Source: Pseudomonadota bacterium
Lineage (GTDB): Bacteria; Pseudomonadota; Gammaproteobacteria; Burkholderiales; Burkholderiaceae_B
Length of the DNA: 64,000 nucleotides
Reading direction: 5' to 3'
Assembly: GCA_023387815.1 (NCBI GenBank)
Contig: JAEWHK010000006.1
Span: 62,001-126,000 of the forward strand
Below, piece after piece: positions 61,906 to 64,000 of the stretch (position 1 is its first letter; the number at the start of each line of letters is the position of its first letter). The notes beneath the pieces were generated by a model. It had not been told where the DNA came from. It searched no databases and saw nothing but the letters and a program-made list of their open reading frames with translations. Made by a program: the position numbers and the translations under genes.

Positions 61906-63222
61906 GTGGGTACCATCAAAAGCGGAACGTTTCGTTCTCTCGCCATTCGAAATTATCGAATCTGGGCGGGTGGCGCCATTGTGTCCAATGTGGGCACATG
62001 GATGCAGCGTACCGCCCAGGACTGGCTGGTTCTGGTCTATCTGACTCATAACAACGCTACGGCCGTGGGCATCGTGATGGCCCTGCAGTTCGGGCCGCAA
62101 GTCTTTCTTTTGCCGATCACAGGACTGGCAGCCGATTATCTGGACAGACGCAAGTTGCTCATCGCCACGCAGGCGGCTATGGGCATTCTTGCCCTGGGGC
62201 TGGGCACACTGACGCTGACGGGCCTGGTGCAGTTATGGCACGTCTATCTATTTGCCCTGTTACTCGGTTGTGTGACCGCATTTGACGCTCCGGCCCGGCA
62301 AACGTTTGTGTCGGAACTGGTTGGTGATACGGATCTGTCCAATGCTGTCGCCCTGAATTCTGCTTCGTTCAATGCAGCACGCATGATCGGGCCTGCTGTG
62401 GCCGGTGTGCTCATTGCGGGTGTCGGCATAGGATGGGTGTTTATCATCAACGCGATTACCTATCTTGCCGTGATTGCATCGCTGTACCGACTGCGCGTGA
62501 GTGAACTGAAGCGGAGCAAGCGCGTTGCCCGTACGCGGGGCAGCCTGGTGGAAGGTTTTCGCTACGTGTGGGCCCGTCCGGATCTGAAAGCATTGTTCAC
62601 GATGCTGTTTTTGATCGGAACTTTCGGGCTGAACTTTCCCATCTACATTTCCACGATGTCCGTGACGACATTCCAGGCCGGGGCCAATGAGTATGGGCTA
62701 CTCTCGTCGACCATGGCCATTGGTTCGGTATTCGGCGCGCTTCTGGCCGCTCGCCGTGCCCGCCCGCGTATTGCGTATGTGTTAACGGGCGCCGGTGTCT
62801 TTGGTGTGGGGTGTATGCTCGCCGGGCTCTCACCAAACTATTGGATTTTCGGAGTCATTCTTGTTGTGCTGGGAATTTCTGTCCAGACCTTCAATACGAC
62901 GGTGAACAGCACCGTACAGATGTCTACCGACGCCAACATGCGCGGACGGGTAATGGCTATCTATATGGCCATTGCACTTGGCGGAACGCTGATAGGCGCG
63001 CCGTTTGTAGGCTGGGTGGCCGATGTCTTTGGTCCTCGCTGGGGACTGGGTGTCGGTGCTGCGGCAGGTATACTGGCTATGCTTGTCGGTTTGCGCTATA
63101 TGTTCAAATATCGCGCACTGGGTATAAAACTGGTTCAGCATCGCGTGCACTTCAGTCTGGATGGACATGAAGTGCAGTTACGCGAACAGCGTCGTCGTCG
63201 CGTCCGTGTTCAGGCCAGATAG
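61906..63222 (+). CDS. MFS transporter (EntS/DHA3-like exporter)
   Basis: Inner-membrane transporter of 438 residues with ten to twelve hydrophobic segments. FRSLAIRNYRIWAGGAIVSNVGTWMQRTAQDWLVL in outline and LADYLDRRKLLIATQ are the opening signatures of the EntS/DHA3 group of drug and siderophore exporters. FDAPARQTFVSELVG follows. It starts with GTG at 61906, preceded by GGGAGGAG. Likely regulated by the MarR protein encoded upstream; substrate unknown. Confidence 0.88.
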   Translation: MGTIKSGTFRSLAIRNYRIWAGGAIVSNVGTWMQRTAQDWLVLVYLTHNNATAVGIVMALQFGPQVFLLPITGLAADYLDRRKLLIATQAAMGILALGLGTLTLTGLVQLWHVYLFALLLGCVTAFDAPARQTFVSELVGDTDLSNAVALNSASFNAARMIGPAVAGVLIAGVGIGWVFIINAITYLAVIASLYRLRVSELKRSKRVARTRGSLVEGFRYVWARPDLKALFTMLFLIGTFGLNFPIYISTMSVTTFQAGANEYGLLSSTMAIGSVFGALLAARRARPRIAYVLTGAGVFGVGCMLAGLSPNYWIFGVILVVLGISVQTFNTTVNSTVQMSTDANMRGRVMAIYMAIALGGTLIGAPFVGWVADVFGPRWGLGVGAAAGILAMLVGLRYMFKYRALGIKLVQHRVHFSLDGHEVQLREQRRRRVRVQAR

Positions 63223-63713
63223 CCGTATAGGGCCAGCGCGCTGACATACAGCGCAAAGCTGAAAACAATATGGTTGACCACAGTGCGCAGGCGCATGCGC
63301 AGTGGATCGGGCGTGCGGCTGGCGGCAATGCCCAGCCCCATGCCCGGCTGCATGACAAACCAGGCCGCGCAGGTGGCCAGTACCAATCCGACCAGAAAGG
63401 GTGCTGCCAGCGTTGGATATGCGACGCCCTGCAAGGTCCAGATGGCCACAACCAGCAGCCCATACACAATTCCAACAACATAATGGGCAATCCAGCCGAT
63501 GGCCAGTTCACCGCGCACTTTCATTGCATCTGCAATACTGTCATGCCGGTATTGTCCGCCACGCATATGGGCAAACCATCTGCCTGCCAGTGCCCAGTTG
63601 GCCGGCGCGGCATCGTATGCACGTTTTGCGACCAAAGCCCAGATATCCAGAATAACGGTTGCAGCAGCGCCAATAATGACGCCATGAAGAAAAAGGGCCG
63701 GGAAACTGTACAT
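63210..63713 (-). CDS. DUF2938 membrane protein
   Basis: Membrane protein of 167 residues with four or five hydrophobic helices, matching the DUF2938 pattern: GVIIGAAATVILDIWALVAKR at the start, GRWFAHMRGGQ, and IGWIAHYVVGIVYG with a conserved histidine. Function not known. Convergent with the MFS gene, overlapping it by 13 bp. Confidence 0.8.
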   Translation of the reverse strand: MYSFPALFLHGVIIGAAATVILDIWALVAKRAYDAAPANWALAGRWFAHMRGGQYRHDSIADAMKVRGELAIGWIAHYVVGIVYGLLVVAIWTLQGVAYPTLAAPFLVGLVLATCAAWFVMQPGMGLGIAASRTPDPLRMRLRTVVNHIVFSFALYVSALALYGYLA

Positions 63714-63904
63714 ATCAGACTCGATTGGGAAAATATTGGAAAGGCGACGATTGACAAAGGCGCAGTATTAGAAAAAGGTGAAGGCTGCCATCTCGATAAC
63801 TGCCGTCACGATGACTGCCATAAGCATAGCCTAAATTTACCGGTGCGCCGTGCATGCAACGCATTGACGCAGCACGCAATGGTATTGTGCATCATCCTAG
63901 GGTT

Positions 63905-63921
63905 TGTACCAGTATGGTGCG
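63905..63921 (+). promoter_or_regulatory. NtrC-like activator site
   Basis: TGTACC-AGTA-TGGTGCG fits the dyad consensus TGCACC-N4-TGGTGCA with one mismatch in each arm. Its centre is about 70 bp upstream of the sigma-54 promoter at the window end. Confidence 0.5.
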
Positions 63922-63970
63922 TTTTTTCTTAAAAAATTCAACGATTTACCGCTTTCTCTGCTGATATGTG

Positions 63971-63987
63971 CTGGCACGCAACTTGCT
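63971..63987 (+). promoter_or_regulatory. Sigma-54 promoter
   Basis: CTGGCACGCAACTTGCT is an exact match to the -24/-12 consensus YTGGCAC-N5-TTGCW, with GG at 63973-63974 and GC at 63985-63986. The gene it drives lies beyond the window edge. Confidence 0.9.
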
Positions 63988-64000
63988 TTATAAAAACTGA

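Overview
The window looks like chromosomal DNA of a betaproteobacterium of the order Burkholderiales, probably Alcaligenaceae. The hemA-prfA-prmC-grxD order, three periplasmic receptors of the tripartite tricarboxylate (Bug) type, and many small catabolic clusters each with its own regulator all fit that family. A genus such as Advenella is a guess from gene content only. No rRNA, tRNA, CRISPR array or prophage was seen.

Layout. 1-6789 is housekeeping: hemA (5' end outside the window), prfA, prmC and grxD run forward, facing a reverse operon folB-ttcA-queF-EI24 membrane protein. 6922-14834 holds an FAD/NAD(P) oxidoreductase and a vitamin B12 block: a reverse btuB-btuF-like operon behind a clear cobalamin riboswitch, then the B12-dependent methionine synthase metH. 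14870-26416 is mixed: a MmyB-like regulator, an OmpA-type lipoprotein, a probable 51-residue protein, a thioesterase, a copper ATPase with its CueR regulator and operator, an AidB-like flavoprotein, NDH-2, a ZIP transporter and two small proteins. 26546-29256 is a sugar-acid-like cluster (FadR-type regulator, enolase-superfamily dehydratase, SDR). Its Bug receptor gene is broken by a complete IS200/IS605 element (tnpA and tnpB, 29.4-31.2 kb). 31966-35587 carries galC- and galB-like genes, a second Bug gene and a divergent LysR regulator.

The centre (37.0-50.9 kb) is a taurine dissimilation island. Taurine enters by TauABC, is oxidised to sulfoacetaldehyde by the TauXY dehydrogenase, is cleaved by Xsc to acetyl phosphate and sulfite, and Pta makes acetyl-CoA. 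TauR (MocR type) and an IclR protein are the local regulators. Three CTGGA-led boxes spaced exactly 23 bp apart precede tauX and are the likely TauR operator. Inside the island lies an operon of close homologues of the CobS and CobT cobaltochelatase subunits, with no CobN and no cobalamin synthesis genes nearby. This orphan AAA+/VWA pair is the most intriguing system in the window.

51069-58971 holds an amidohydrolase translationally coupled to a COG0523 metallochaperone, then a Bug receptor and IclR regulator divergent from a GMC oxidoreductase and an MHS-family transporter. 59224-63713 has GTP-dependent PEP carboxykinase, a MarR regulator with a possibly leaderless mRNA, an MFS exporter and a DUF2938 membrane protein. 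The window ends at a textbook sigma-54 promoter with an NtrC-like site upstream, pointing to a nitrogen-regulated gene just beyond the edge.
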